Shown: positions 32,904 through 42,099, counted from the stretch's first letter. The stretch: 64,000 nt of DNA from [Streptosporangium] indianense (GCF_021474405.1 NZ_JAKEIO010000002.1:62001-126000); one strand, 5' to 3'. Made by a program: numbers and translations. Notes: generated by a model not told the origin, from the letters alone.

Positions 32904-34277
32904 ATGAGCAAGCCGCTGAAGCAGATCCATCTGGCCGCGCACTTCCCCGGCGTCAACAACACCACCGTGTGGAGCGACCCGCAGGCCGGCAGCCACATCG
33001 AGTTCAGCTCCTTCGCCCACTTCGCACGCACCGCCGAACGCGCCAAGTTCGACTTCCTGTTTCTCGCCGAGGGCCTCAGGCTGCGCGAACAGGGCGGGCA
33101 GATCTACGACCTGGACGTCGTCGGCCGCCCCGACACCTTCACCGTCCTCGCCGCACTCGCCGCCGTCACCGAACACCTCGGACTGACCGGCACCATCAAC
33201 TCCACCTTCAACGAGCCCTACGAGGTGGCCCGCCAGTTCGCCAGCCTCGACCACCTCTCCGGCGGCCGTTCCGCCTGGAACGTGGTCACCTCCTGGGACG
33301 CCTTCACCGGTGAGAACTTCCGCCGTGGCGGCTTCCTGCCGCAGGAGGAGCGCTACTCCCGTGCCAAGGAGTTCCTGGCCACGGCGAACGAGCTGTTCGA
33401 CTCCTGGCACGGCGACGAGATCGCCGCCGACCAGGCCGCGGGTGTCTTCCTGCGGGACGCGAAGGCCGGCTCCTTCGTCCACGCCGGTCAGCACTTCGAC
33501 ATCCACGGGCAGTTCAATGTGCCCCGCTCACCCCAGGGCCGCCCGGTCGTCTTCCAGGCCGGTGACTCCGAGGAGGGCCGCGAGTTCGCCGCGTCGAGCG
33601 CCGACGCCATCTTCAGCCGGTACGCCTCCCTCGAGGAGGGCCGGGCGTTCTACACGGACGTCAAGAACCGCCTCGCCAAGTACGGCCGCTCCCACCGCGA
33701 TCTGCTCATCCTGCCCGCCGCCACCTTCGTGCTCGGCGACACCGACACCGAGGCGGAGGAGCTGGCCAGGGAGGTGCGCCGGCAGCAGGTCAGCGGCGCC
33801 ACCGCCCTCAAGCACCTGGAGTTCGTCTGGAACCGTGACCTGTCGGCGTACGACCCGGAGGGGCCACTGCCCGACATCGACCCGGACGTCGGCGACGAGC
33901 ACATCTCCCAGGGCCGCGCCCAGGTGCGCATGTACCGCGACCCGCTGGCCACCGTACGCGCATGGCGGGAGCTGGCCGCCGCGCACGACTGGTCCATCCG
34001 GGACCTGGTCATCAACACCGGCAACCGGCAGACCTTCGTCGGCTCGCCGGCCACCGTCGCCCGCACCATCAACGACTTCGTCCAGGCCGATGTGTCCGAC
34101 GGCTTCATCCTCGTCCCGCACATCACCCCCGGCGGGCTGGACCCCTTCGCCGACAAGGTCGTACCGCTGCTGCAGGAGCAGGGAGTCTTCCGCACCGAGT
34201 ACGAGGGCACGACCCTGCGCGACCACCTGGGACTCGCGCACCCGGACGACGTCCGGGGCGAGCGGGTGGCGTCGTGA
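32904..34277 (+). CDS. NtaA/DmoA/DszA-type FMN-dependent monooxygenase
   Basis: This 457-residue enzyme belongs to the NtaA/SnaA/DszA group of two-component monooxygenases, which includes dimethylsulfide monooxygenase DmoA and the dibenzothiophene sulfone enzyme DszA. Signature stretches are FARTAERAKFDFLFLAEG (about 40-57), GLTGTINSTFNEPYEVARQFASLDHLSGGRSAWNVVTS (about 93-130) and VVFQAGDSEEGREFAA. It needs FMNH2 from a partner reductase. It follows the previous monooxygenase by 21 bases and overlaps the next gene by four. A C-S bond-cleaving role fits its neighbours; the substrate cannot be fixed. Confidence 0.9.
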   Translation: MSKPLKQIHLAAHFPGVNNTTVWSDPQAGSHIEFSSFAHFARTAERAKFDFLFLAEGLRLREQGGQIYDLDVVGRPDTFTVLAALAAVTEHLGLTGTINSTFNEPYEVARQFASLDHLSGGRSAWNVVTSWDAFTGENFRRGGFLPQEERYSRAKEFLATANELFDSWHGDEIAADQAAGVFLRDAKAGSFVHAGQHFDIHGQFNVPRSPQGRPVVFQAGDSEEGREFAASSADAIFSRYASLEEGRAFYTDVKNRLAKYGRSHRDLLILPAATFVLGDTDTEAEELAREVRRQQVSGATALKHLEFVWNRDLSAYDPEGPLPDIDPDVGDEHISQGRAQVRMYRDPLATVRAWRELAAAHDWSIRDLVINTGNRQTFVGSPATVARTINDFVQADVSDGFILVPHITPGGLDPFADKVVPLLQEQGVFRTEYEGTTLRDHLGLAHPDDVRGERVAS

Positions 34278-35365
34278 GGTTCATCGCGATCACCCTGATC
34301 GTCCATCGGCCGGACCCGCTCACCGGGGTGCGGAAGCCGACGCACGACCGCTTCCGAGAGGTGCTCGACAGCGCCCTGCTCGCCGAGGAGCTGGGCTTCG
34401 ACGGCTTCGGCGTGGGGGAGCGGCACGAGCGGCCGTTCATCTCCTCGTCCCCGGCCGTCGTACTCGGTCATGTGGCCGCCCTCACCAAGCGGATCCGCCT
34501 GTTCACGGCCGTGACGACGCTCAGCCTGCTGGACCCCGTCCGTGCCTACGAGGACTACGCCACCCTCGACCACCTCTCCGAGGGGCGACTCGACCTGATC
34601 ATCGGCAAGGGCAACGGCGCCGCCCAACGCGAGCTGTTCCACGTCACACCCGAGGACCAGTGGGACCGCAACGCCGAGAGCTACGAGGTCTTCCGGCAGC
34701 TGTGGCGGCAGGACAAGGTGACGGCGGCGACCCGCTTCCGCCCGCCGCTGACGGACGCCGAGGTGTGGCCTCGGCCCTACCAGCAGCCCGTCCGGGTCTG
34801 GCACGGCAGCGCCACCAGCAAGGACTCCGTCGACCTGGCAGCCCGCTACGGCGACCCGCTGTTCTCGGCGAACGTCACCCACCCCGTCGAGCCGTACGCC
34901 GAGCTGACCCGCCACTACCGGGAGCGGTGGCAGCACTACGGCCACGACCCGGCCGGCATCGCCATCGGCGCCGGCACGGCGGGCATCCATGTCGCTCCCA
35001 CCTCACAGGAGGCACTCGCCGCGTACCGGCCGGTCTTCGAGGCCGACCTCGCCTTCTCCAGGAAGGCGGGCCTGCCGGTGGTCTTCGAGACCCTGGAGGA
35101 CTTCGTCGCGCGCAGCTCGGAGCTGATCGGCAGCCCGCAACAGGTCGTCGACAAGGTGCACCGCTACCACGAGCGGCTCGGCCACACGGTCGTCCACCTG
35201 CACGCCGACGCGGGCGGGCTGCCGGAATCCCGGCACCGCGCCTCCCTCGAACTGTTCCAGTCCGAGGTCGCCCCCGTGCTGCGCCGCGAGATCCCCGACC
35301 CGCCGTTCGCCTGGAGCCCCGTGCTTCCGGCATCACCGATCACCCAGGAGCCCGCCCGTGCCTGA
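34274..35365 (+). CDS. LLM-class flavin-dependent oxidoreductase (sulfur region, third)
   Basis: This is a 363-residue bacterial-luciferase-fold enzyme. N-terminal features are ALLAEELGFDGFGVGERHE (about 35-53), IRLFTAVTTLSLLDPVRAYEDYATLDHLSEGRLDLIIGKG (about 73-112) and VWHGSATSKDSVDLAARYGD. The GTG start at 34274 overlaps the previous stop (GTGA). Its 3' end overlaps the next gene by eight bases, so four monooxygenase genes form a tight run. It probably shares the FMN reductase at 39068. The substrate is unknown. Confidence 0.87.
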   Translation: MRFIAITLIVHRPDPLTGVRKPTHDRFREVLDSALLAEELGFDGFGVGERHERPFISSSPAVVLGHVAALTKRIRLFTAVTTLSLLDPVRAYEDYATLDHLSEGRLDLIIGKGNGAAQRELFHVTPEDQWDRNAESYEVFRQLWRQDKVTAATRFRPPLTDAEVWPRPYQQPVRVWHGSATSKDSVDLAARYGDPLFSANVTHPVEPYAELTRHYRERWQHYGHDPAGIAIGAGTAGIHVAPTSQEALAAYRPVFEADLAFSRKAGLPVVFETLEDFVARSSELIGSPQQVVDKVHRYHERLGHTVVHLHADAGGLPESRHRASLELFQSEVAPVLRREIPDPPFAWSPVLPASPITQEPARA

Positions 35366-36506
35366 CATCTCCCTCGGCGTCCTCGACCTGGTCCCGGTCT
35401 CCTCCGGATCGACGGCAGCCGACGCCCTGCGCAACTCCATCGACCTCGCACAGCAGGCCGAACGCCTCGGGTACGCCCGCTACTGGTTCGCCGAGCACCA
35501 TCTCAATCCCGGCGTGGCCGGCACCTCACCCGCCGTCGTCCTGGCGCTGACCGCGTCCGCCACCTCCACCATCCGGCTCGGCTCCGGGGCCGTGCAGCTC
35601 GGGCACCGCACGGCGCTGTCCACCGTGGAGGAATTCGGCCTGCTCGACACCCTGCACCCGGGCCGCTTCGACCTTGGCCTGGGACGCTCGGGCGGCCGAC
35701 CGCCGGGACAGCCGGCCGCACCGCTGCCCACGGCGACCCCCGTCGTCGACGGCCGCACCCCGAACGGCCTGCGGATCCCGCCCCGCTTCTCCTTCGAGCA
35801 CCTGCTCGGCTCACCTCGCATCGCGCTGCAGCGCAGGCTGCTCCTGCTGCCGGGCGCCGAGTCACAGGACTACGCCGAGCAGATCGACGACATCCTCGCT
35901 CTGCTGGCCGGCACCTACCGCTCCCCGGAGGGCGCCGAGGCACACGTGGTGCCGGGGGAGGGCGCCGACCTGGAGCTGTGGATCCTGGGCAGCAGCGGCG
36001 GCCAGAGCGCCGAGACGGCCGGCTCCAGGGGGCTGCGGTTCGCGGCGAACTACCACGTCAGCCCGGCCACGGTCCTGGAAGCGGTGGAGGGTTACCGGGC
36101 CTTCTTCCAGCCTTCCGAGTTCCTCGACAAGCCGCACGTCAGCGTCTCGGCGGACGTCGTCGTCGCCGAGGACGACGCCACCGCCCGTGAACTCGCCGCC
36201 GGCTACGGCCTGTGGGTGCGCAGCATCCGCACCGCCGAGGGCGCCCTACCGTTCCCGACGCCGCAGGAGGCGCGTGCCCACACGTGGACCGACGAGGACC
36301 GGGCCCTCGTCCAGGACCGCCTCGACACCCAGTTCGTCGGCTCACCGGGCCGCGTGGCCGACCAGCTGGAACAACTCCAGGAGGCCACGGGCGCGGACGA
36401 GTTGCTCATCACGACGATCACCCACGACCACACGGACCGGGTCCGTTCCTACGAACTGCTCGCCCGGGAATGGCGCCGACGGGGTCACTCCCTCCAGTCG
36501 GGCTGA
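35358..36506 (+). CDS. LLM-class flavin-dependent oxidoreductase (MsnO8-like group)
   Basis: This 382-residue luciferase-fold protein starts ISLGVLDLVPVSSGSTAADALRNSIDLAQQAE and has ARYWFAEHHLNPGVAGTSP (about 38-56) and IRLGSGAVQLGHRTALSTVEEFGLLDTLHPGRFDLGLGRSGG (about 73-114). This is the layout of the MsnO8/YhbW-like group. An extra loop of about 50 residues (115-165) precedes the second half. The GTG start at 35358 lies inside the previous gene. It is the last gene of the run before the convergent LysR gene. Substrate unknown; a sulfur role is inferred from context. Confidence 0.87.
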   Translation: MPDISLGVLDLVPVSSGSTAADALRNSIDLAQQAERLGYARYWFAEHHLNPGVAGTSPAVVLALTASATSTIRLGSGAVQLGHRTALSTVEEFGLLDTLHPGRFDLGLGRSGGRPPGQPAAPLPTATPVVDGRTPNGLRIPPRFSFEHLLGSPRIALQRRLLLLPGAESQDYAEQIDDILALLAGTYRSPEGAEAHVVPGEGADLELWILGSSGGQSAETAGSRGLRFAANYHVSPATVLEAVEGYRAFFQPSEFLDKPHVSVSADVVVAEDDATARELAAGYGLWVRSIRTAEGALPFPTPQEARAHTWTDEDRALVQDRLDTQFVGSPGRVADQLEQLQEATGADELLITTITHDHTDRVRSYELLAREWRRRGHSLQSG

Positions 36507-36554
36507 CCCTCGTATGTACACCGCCGAGGGCCGCACGCGACGACGAGCACCGGA

Positions 36555-37481
36555 TCATCCCTTCGTCCGCCGTCGCCAAGCAGCGTCGGACGCCTGGGCG
36601 TTGCGCACGAAGAGCTCGTGCAGGTCGCGAACCGCCCGCGGTACGGACGCCGAGAGGCGGCGCTGCAGCACCAGCAGCACGTCCGTCGCATCCCCCGCGA
36701 GGGGACGCACGGTGATCGCGCCACGTCGCTCCAGAGGGTCGCCGACGACGCTGAAGTCCGGCAGCACCGTGGCCCCCAGGCCCTCGGCGACCATCAGCTT
36801 GCCCATCTCCGCACCGTCGGTGGAGTACGAGAAGGACGGTGACCGGCCGCGGAGCAGCCGGTGCACGAAACGGTGCATGACATAGCCGGACCGCATCACG
36901 ACCAGCGGCTCGGTCAGCAGGCTGTCCGTGTCCACCGCGTCCAGGGCCGCCAGCGGACTGTCCGGGCGCACGCACACCACCGGCCTGCCGCACACCAGCT
37001 CCGTCGTCTCGAAACCGGGCGGCATGTCGTCGCCCCGCAGGTAGTTCACCAGTCCCAGATCGAAGGCGCCCTCCAACAGCCCGCGGTGGATGTCCGCCTG
37101 CTGCGCGCCGACCAACTCCACCTGCGTGAGCGGATGCGAGGCCCGGAACTCACGCACGGTCGGGATGACCAGTGGCACGGTGGCCGTGTTCACCGTGCCG
37201 AGGCGGACCATGCGACTGATGCGGTGCTGGTCGCCGGCCGCGCCGCGCAGCCGGTCCACCGCGTCCAGCACGCTCATGATGTGCGGCAGCAGCTCCCGGC
37301 CCTCGTCGCTGATCTTCGCCCCGGTCCGCTTGCGCTCCAGCAGATCCACGCCGAGCTCACGCTCCAGATTCCGCACGGTCTCGCTGAGCGCCGGCTGGGA
37401 CAGATGGAGTTCCTCGGCCGCGCGCCGCAGCGAACCGAGCCGAGTGACGGCAGCCATGTATTCGAGCTGTTCGATACGCAC
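36555..37481 (-). CDS. LysR family transcriptional regulator
   Basis: This 308-residue LysR-type activator has the N-terminal winged helix MRIEQLEYMAAVTRLGSLRRAAEELHLSQPALSETVRNLERELGVDLLERKRTG (residues 1-54), followed by a linker helix and a periplasmic-binding-protein-like effector domain (about 90-300). LysR regulators such as CysB and Cbl control sulfur acquisition in other bacteria, and this gene is divergent from the leader peptide/SfnG operon. It therefore probably controls that operon and perhaps the monooxygenase run downstream of it. The ligand is not predictable. Confidence 0.92.
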   Translation of the reverse strand: MRIEQLEYMAAVTRLGSLRRAAEELHLSQPALSETVRNLERELGVDLLERKRTGAKISDEGRELLPHIMSVLDAVDRLRGAAGDQHRISRMVRLGTVNTATVPLVIPTVREFRASHPLTQVELVGAQQADIHRGLLEGAFDLGLVNYLRGDDMPPGFETTELVCGRPVVCVRPDSPLAALDAVDTDSLLTEPLVVMRSGYVMHRFVHRLLRGRSPSFSYSTDGAEMGKLMVAEGLGATVLPDFSVVGDPLERRGAITVRPLAGDATDVLLVLQRRLSASVPRAVRDLHELFVRNAQASDAAWRRRTKG

Positions 37482-37619
37482 GCCCTGGAGAGTGCGCTCT
37501 CCCGGGGACGGAGTTCAAGGGAATCCCTGTCACAACCTCGTGAATACCGACTCTCAGCATGTGGAATCACCTTCGGGCATTCTTGACCGGCCGGACTCTC
37601 CCCTGGTTCGATCGATGGC

Positions 37620-37700
37620 ATGAAGCGACAGGACCTCACGCGGCGACGCCACGTCGACCTTGCGCGTGTCTCCAGCGCCTTCTGTCGCTGTCGGCTCTGA
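37620..37700 (+). CDS. Cys-type leader peptide (26 aa) upstream of sfnG
   Basis: The frame encodes RRRHVDLARVSSAFCRCRL at its end, an excellent match to the actinobacterial sulfur leader-peptide motif, with two Cys codons just before the stop. A ribosome stalled at these codons when cysteine is scarce could alter downstream RNA folding. It lies 179 bases before the sfnG start and 138 bases from the divergent LysR gene. Confidence 0.85.
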   Translation: MKRQDLTRRRHVDLARVSSAFCRCRL

Positions 37701-37879
37701 GCGCACCCGAGGGAAACCCTCCCACTCGCTCCCACCGCGCCTTTCTTCCGCGCATTCCGGCTCGGACCCCCTTTCCGTCGTGACGACGGCTTTTTCGTGA
37801 ACGCCGCTCCAGCGTGCCCGAATTCCGCACAGCCCTTTCGCCGTCCTGCCCTCGCCGCATTCTCCTGCCAGGAGTTCCC

Positions 37880-39025
37880 ATGCCCGTTCCTCCCGTACCC
37901 TCCGCAACCCCTGGATCCGACCCCGTCCGCTTCGCCTACTGGGTCCCGAACGTCAGCGGCGGCCTGGTCACCAGCACCATCGAGCAGCGCACCGACTGGG
38001 GTTACGACTACAACCGCGAACTGGCCGTCCTCGCCGAGAACAACGGCTTCGACTACGCCCTCAGCCAGGTTCGCTACATGGCCAGCTACGGCGCCGAGTT
38101 CCAGCACGAGTCGACCAGCTTCAGCCTCGCCCTGCTGCTCGCCACACAGCGGCTCAAAGTCATCGCCGCCGTCCACCCCGGCCTGTGGCACCCGGGGGTG
38201 CTCGCCAAACTCGGCGCCACCGCCGACCATCTGTCGAACGGCCGCTTCGCCGTCAACGTCGTCAGCGGCTGGTTCAAGGGTGAGTTCACCGCCCTGGGCG
38301 AGCCCTGGCTGGAGCACGACGAGCGCTACCGCCGCTCGGAGGAGTTCATCCGCGCCCTGCGGACGATCTGGACCGAGGACCACGCCGAACTCGCCGGCGA
38401 CTTCTACCGGGTGCGCGACTTCACCCTCAAGCCCAAGCCGCTCAACACCCCCGAGCGCCCGCACCCGGAGATCTTCCAGGGCGGCAACTCCACCGCCGCC
38501 CGCGCCATGGCCGGCCGTGTCTCCGACTGGTACTTCAGCAACGGCAAGGACTTCGACGGCGTCACCGAACAGATCGCCGACGTCCGCGCCTCGGCTGCCC
38601 GAGTGGGCCGTACGGCACCGAAGTTCGGCCTCAACGGCTTCCTCATCGCCCGCGACACCGAGGCCGAGGCCCGCGACACGCTCCGCGAGATCGTCGCCAA
38701 GGCCGACTCCGACGCCGTTCACGGCTTCCGCGACGCCGTACAGCAGGCCGGCCCGTCCACCGCCGACGGCAACGGCATGTGGCAGGACTCGAGCTTCGAG
38801 GACCTCGTGCAGTACAACGACGGCTTCCGTACGGGCCTGATCGGCACCCCGGAGCAGATCGCCGAGCGGATCGTCGCCTACAAGCGGCTCGGGGTCGACC
38901 TCTTCCTCCTCGGCTTCCTGCACTACCTGGAGGAGGTCGAGTACTTCGGCAAGCGGGTGCTGCCCCTGGTGCGCGAACTGGAGGCACAGCAGGCCGGTTC
39001 CGAGCCGGTCGCCGCCCACGCCTGA
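37880..39025 (+). CDS. sfnG: Dimethylsulfone monooxygenase SfnG
   Basis: SfnG is an FMNH2-dependent luciferase-fold enzyme that converts dimethylsulfone to methanesulfinate and formaldehyde. The N-terminal stretch FAYWVPNVSGGLVTSTIEQRTDWGYDYN (about 15-42), followed by GFDYALSQVRYMASYGAEFQHES, is the SfnG pattern. Later parts include SNGRFAVNVVSGWFKGEF and the ending LLGFLHYLEEVEYFGKRVLP. The length of 381 residues fits. ATG 37880 has AGGAG five bases upstream; the frame extends further without homology. It is the first enzyme gene behind the Cys leader peptide and is followed by its likely flavin reductase. Confidence 0.9.
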   Translation: MPVPPVPSATPGSDPVRFAYWVPNVSGGLVTSTIEQRTDWGYDYNRELAVLAENNGFDYALSQVRYMASYGAEFQHESTSFSLALLLATQRLKVIAAVHPGLWHPGVLAKLGATADHLSNGRFAVNVVSGWFKGEFTALGEPWLEHDERYRRSEEFIRALRTIWTEDHAELAGDFYRVRDFTLKPKPLNTPERPHPEIFQGGNSTAARAMAGRVSDWYFSNGKDFDGVTEQIADVRASAARVGRTAPKFGLNGFLIARDTEAEARDTLREIVAKADSDAVHGFRDAVQQAGPSTADGNGMWQDSSFEDLVQYNDGFRTGLIGTPEQIAERIVAYKRLGVDLFLLGFLHYLEEVEYFGKRVLPLVRELEAQQAGSEPVAAHA

Positions 39026-39067
39026 CCGCCGCCCGCCCACGAACACGACGAACCGAAAGGTCCTCCC

Positions 39068-39625
39068 ATGGCCACGATCCTGTCCGTCTCCGGAAGCCCC
39101 TCCGCCGCCTCCCGCACCGCCCGGCTGCTGCGCCACCTGGACGAGCGCCTCATCGAGCAGGGGCACGAGGTGATCCCGCTGGACGTCCGCACCCTTCCCG
39201 CCGAGGCGCTGCTCGGGGCCGACTTCGGGCACCCGGCGATCGTCCGGGCCACCGCCCTGTTCGAGCAGGCGGACGGGGTGGTGATCGGTACCCCCGTCTA
39301 CAAGGCCGCCTACTCCGGGCTGCTGAAGTCACTGCTCGACCTGCTGCCCCAGTACGCGCTGGCGGGCAAGACGGTCCTGCCGCTGGCCACCGGCGGCAGC
39401 ACCGCCCATGTCCTGGCCATCGACTACGCCCTGCGCCCGGTCCTCGCGTCCATGGGCCCCGCCCACATCACGCCGGGCTGGTTCACGCTCGACAAGGACA
39501 TCACGGTGGGCGAGGACGGCACACCGGCCGTCGCACCGGGCTCGGCGGAGGCACTGGTCCAGGTCACGGACCGGTTCTCCGCCGCGCTGGGCGGCCGTAC
39601 GACCGTGCTGGCGGCCACCGGATGA
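39068..39625 (+). CDS. ssuE: NAD(P)H-dependent FMN reductase (SsuE/MsuE)
   Basis: This 185-residue flavodoxin-like reductase supplies FMNH2 to two-component monooxygenases. It begins ILSVSGSPSAASRT, a flavin-binding loop, and has GTPVYKAAYSGLLKSLLDLLPQ (about 76-97), LPLATGGSTAHVLAIDYALRPVLASMG (about 106-132) and HITPGWF, all typical of SsuE/MsuE. Lying between SfnG and an SfnB-like gene, it probably serves SfnG, the SsuD at 40939 and the other luciferase-like enzymes. It overlaps the next gene by four bases. Confidence 0.93.
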   Translation: MATILSVSGSPSAASRTARLLRHLDERLIEQGHEVIPLDVRTLPAEALLGADFGHPAIVRATALFEQADGVVIGTPVYKAAYSGLLKSLLDLLPQYALAGKTVLPLATGGSTAHVLAIDYALRPVLASMGPAHITPGWFTLDKDITVGEDGTPAVAPGSAEALVQVTDRFSAALGGRTTVLAATG

Positions 39626-40818
39626 GCGGCGCGAACGTCATCGCGGACGACACCGAGGCCCTTGCCGTGGCCGCCGGGCTGGCCGCGGACTTCCGCAAGG
39701 GCGCCGCCGAGCGCGACGCACGCCGCAGGCTCCCGCACGCGGAGCTGGAACGGCTGTCCGCCTCCGGGCTGCTCGCCGTGACGGTGCCCGCCGAGTACGG
39801 CGGCGCGGACGTCCGTGCGGAGACGCTCGCCGAGATCTTCCGGCTCCTCGCCGCCGCCGACGCCAGCCTCGCCCAGATCCCGCAGAGCCACTTCGTGTAC
39901 GTCAACGTGCTGCGCCGGCAGGGCACCGAGGAGCAACGGGAGTTCCTCTTCGGCGAGGTCCTGGCCGGCAAGCGATTCGGCAACGCCCAGTCCGAGGCGG
40001 GCACCCGGCACGTCCAGGACATCCGCACCCGGCTCACACGGCTCCAAGACGGCAGCCATGTCCTCGACGGCGTCAAGCACTACTCCACCGGCGCCCTGTT
40101 CGCCCACTGGATCCCCGTCCTCGCCCGCACCGAGGACGACACCCTGCACGTGGCGTACGTGCCGAGCGACGCGCCAGGCCTCACGGTCGTCGACGACTGG
40201 GACGGCATGGGACAGCGCACCACCGCCAGCGGAACCGTCCGCCTGGAGGCGGTGCCCGTCCCCGCCGACCGGATCGTGCCGCACCACCTCACCTTCCACG
40301 GGCCGCAACTCCACGGCGCGGTCGCCCAGTTGCTGCATGCGGCCATCGACGCCGGGATCGCCGCCGGGGCGCTGGCCGAGGCCGTGGAGTTCGTCCGTAC
40401 GAAGAGCCGCCCCTGGTTCGAGAGTGTCGGCGAGGGACACGAGAGCGCGCCGGAGGATCCGCTGCTGATCCAGCGGTTCGGAGAACTGGCGATCCGGGTA
40501 CGGGCCGCCGACGCGCTGCTCGCCGCCGCGGCCCGCTCCGTGGACGCCGCCCGCGCCGACCTGACCGACGACACGGCCGCCGAAGCCTCGATCGCGGTGG
40601 CCGCGGCGAAGGTGACGGCGGCCCAGGCCGCCGTGGACCTCGGCAGCGCCCTCTTCGAAGTCGCCGGCACCCGCTCCGCGCTCGACTCGCTGGGCCTGCA
40701 CCGCCATTGGCGCGACGCCCGCACCCACACCCTGCACGACCCGGCCCGCTGGAAGGTCCAGCACATCGGCCGGTACACCCTCAACGGCACCAGGCCACCC
40801 CGGCACGGCCTGCTCTGA
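39622..40818 (+). CDS. SfnB-family sulfur-acquisition oxidoreductase (acyl-CoA dehydrogenase fold)
   Basis: This 398-residue flavoprotein has the acyl-CoA dehydrogenase fold and belongs to the SfnB/DszC-like group that oxygenates or processes organosulfur compounds rather than acyl-CoA. Features are LLAVTVPAEYGGADVRAETLAEIFRLLAAADASLAQIPQSHF (about 50-91), GNAQSEAG (about 120-127), VLDGVKHYSTGALFAHWIPVLA and the late HRHWRDARTHTLHDPARWKVQHIG. The last is the FMN-monooxygenase-type ending that differs from true dehydrogenases. The start overlaps ssuE. It probably takes part in dimethylsulfone or related use; the exact reaction is not settled for the family. Confidence 0.87.
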   Translation: MSGANVIADDTEALAVAAGLAADFRKGAAERDARRRLPHAELERLSASGLLAVTVPAEYGGADVRAETLAEIFRLLAAADASLAQIPQSHFVYVNVLRRQGTEEQREFLFGEVLAGKRFGNAQSEAGTRHVQDIRTRLTRLQDGSHVLDGVKHYSTGALFAHWIPVLARTEDDTLHVAYVPSDAPGLTVVDDWDGMGQRTTASGTVRLEAVPVPADRIVPHHLTFHGPQLHGAVAQLLHAAIDAGIAAGALAEAVEFVRTKSRPWFESVGEGHESAPEDPLLIQRFGELAIRVRAADALLAAAARSVDAARADLTDDTAAEASIAVAAAKVTAAQAAVDLGSALFEVAGTRSALDSLGLHRHWRDARTHTLHDPARWKVQHIGRYTLNGTRPPRHGLL

Positions 40819-40938
40819 CGAACGGCTCCGACGAGCGCAGCACCGACGGGCGCTGCTCCACGAGTGCCCACGCGGCGAACACCTGTCCGGCGAAACCCTG
40901 GTCCCGCCACCCCCGACCGTCCCTGATCGGAGACCCCT

Positions 40939-42099
40939 GTGTCCCTCACGTTCCACTGGTTCCTGCCCACCAACGGCGACAGCCGCCACGTCGTCGGCGG
41001 CGGTCACGGCACCCCGGCCACCGCCTCCGGGCGGGACCGGCCGCCGACGGTGGCCTATCTGAGCCAGATCGCCAGCGCCGCCGAGGACCTCGGTTTCGTC
41101 GGCGCGCTCACCCCGACCGGCGCCTGGTGCGAGGACGCGTGGCTGACCACGGCCATGGTCAGCCAGAACACCGAACGCCTCAAGTTCCTGGTCGCCTTCC
41201 GCCCCGGCTTCGTCTCACCGACGCTCGCCGCCCAGATGGCGTCCACGTTCCAGCGGCAGACCGGCGGGCGCCTGCTCCTCAACGTCGTCACCGGTGGGGA
41301 GAGCCACGAGCAGCGGGCCTACGGCGACTTCCTCGACAAGGACGACCGGTACCGCCGTACCGGTGAGTTCCTGGATGTCGTACGGCAGTTGTGGGAAGGC
41401 AAGACCGTCGATCTGCGCGGCGAGCACCTCCAGGTCGAGGACGCGAAGCTGGCCAGGGTGCCCGACCCGGTGCCCGAGGTGTACTTCGGCGGCTCCTCGC
41501 CGATCGCGGGCGAGATCGCCGCCAGGTACGTGGACACCTACCTCACCTGGGGCGAACCGCCGGCGCAGGTCGCCCGGAAGATCGCGTGGATCCGCGGCCT
41601 GGCGGCCGAGAAGGGCCGCACCCTGCGCTTCGGCATCCGGCTGCACGTCATCGCCCGCGACACCGCCGAGCAGGCGTGGGCGGAGGCGAACCGCCTCCTG
41701 GACGGCTTCGACCCCGAGACGGTGCGGTCGGTCCAGGCCGGCCTCGCCCGCAGCGAGTCGGAGGGCCAGCGGCGGATGCTCGCCCTGCACGACGGCGGCA
41801 GTCGCGACGCTCTGGAGATCCACCCCAATCTGTGGGCCGGCATCGGCCTGGTGCGCGGGGGCGCGGGCACCGCCCTCGTCGGCAGCCACGACGAGATCGC
41901 CGAGCGGATCAAGGAGTACCACGCCCTCGGCATCGACGAGTTCGTCCTGTCCGGCTATCCCCACCTGGAGGAGGCGTACTGGTTCGGCGAGGGCGTGCTG
42001 CCCCGTCTGGCAGCCCAGGGCCTGTGGCAGCACCCGCACGGGCAGCAGGCGGCTCCCGCAGCCCAGGTCCCCTTCGCCGCCGCGGGGAGTCCGCGATGA
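40939..42099 (+). CDS. ssuD: Alkanesulfonate monooxygenase (SsuD/MsuD)
   Basis: SsuD oxidises alkanesulfonates with FMNH2 and O2 to aldehyde and sulfite. The 386-residue sequence starts LTFHWFLPTNGDSRHVVGGGHG (about 3-24), followed by SQIASAAEDLGFVGALTPTGAWCEDAWL (about 41-68), RPGFVSPTLAAQMASTFQRQTGGRLLLNVVTGG (about 92-124) and the ending FVLSGYPHLEEAYWFGEGVLP. These match SsuD/MsuD closely. It starts with GTG 120 bases after the SfnB-like gene. With SfnG it would complete dimethylsulfone to methanesulfinate/methanesulfonate to sulfite, the assimilable form. Confidence 0.92.
   Translation: MSLTFHWFLPTNGDSRHVVGGGHGTPATASGRDRPPTVAYLSQIASAAEDLGFVGALTPTGAWCEDAWLTTAMVSQNTERLKFLVAFRPGFVSPTLAAQMASTFQRQTGGRLLLNVVTGGESHEQRAYGDFLDKDDRYRRTGEFLDVVRQLWEGKTVDLRGEHLQVEDAKLARVPDPVPEVYFGGSSPIAGEIAARYVDTYLTWGEPPAQVARKIAWIRGLAAEKGRTLRFGIRLHVIARDTAEQAWAEANRLLDGFDPETVRSVQAGLARSESEGQRRMLALHDGGSRDALEIHPNLWAGIGLVRGGAGTALVGSHDEIAERIKEYHALGIDEFVLSGYPHLEEAYWFGEGVLPRLAAQGLWQHPHGQQAAPAAQVPFAAAGSPR

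Noticed and set aside
33310..35550. 746-codon plus-strand frame in the monooxygenase run
   Set aside because: Ser/Thr/Pro/Arg-rich translation, fully covered by three luciferase-family genes in other frames.
39622..40818. A normal acyl-CoA dehydrogenase of fatty-acid oxidation
   Set aside because: Its C-terminal motif and position between SsuE and SsuD fit the SfnB/DszC-like flavin group instead.
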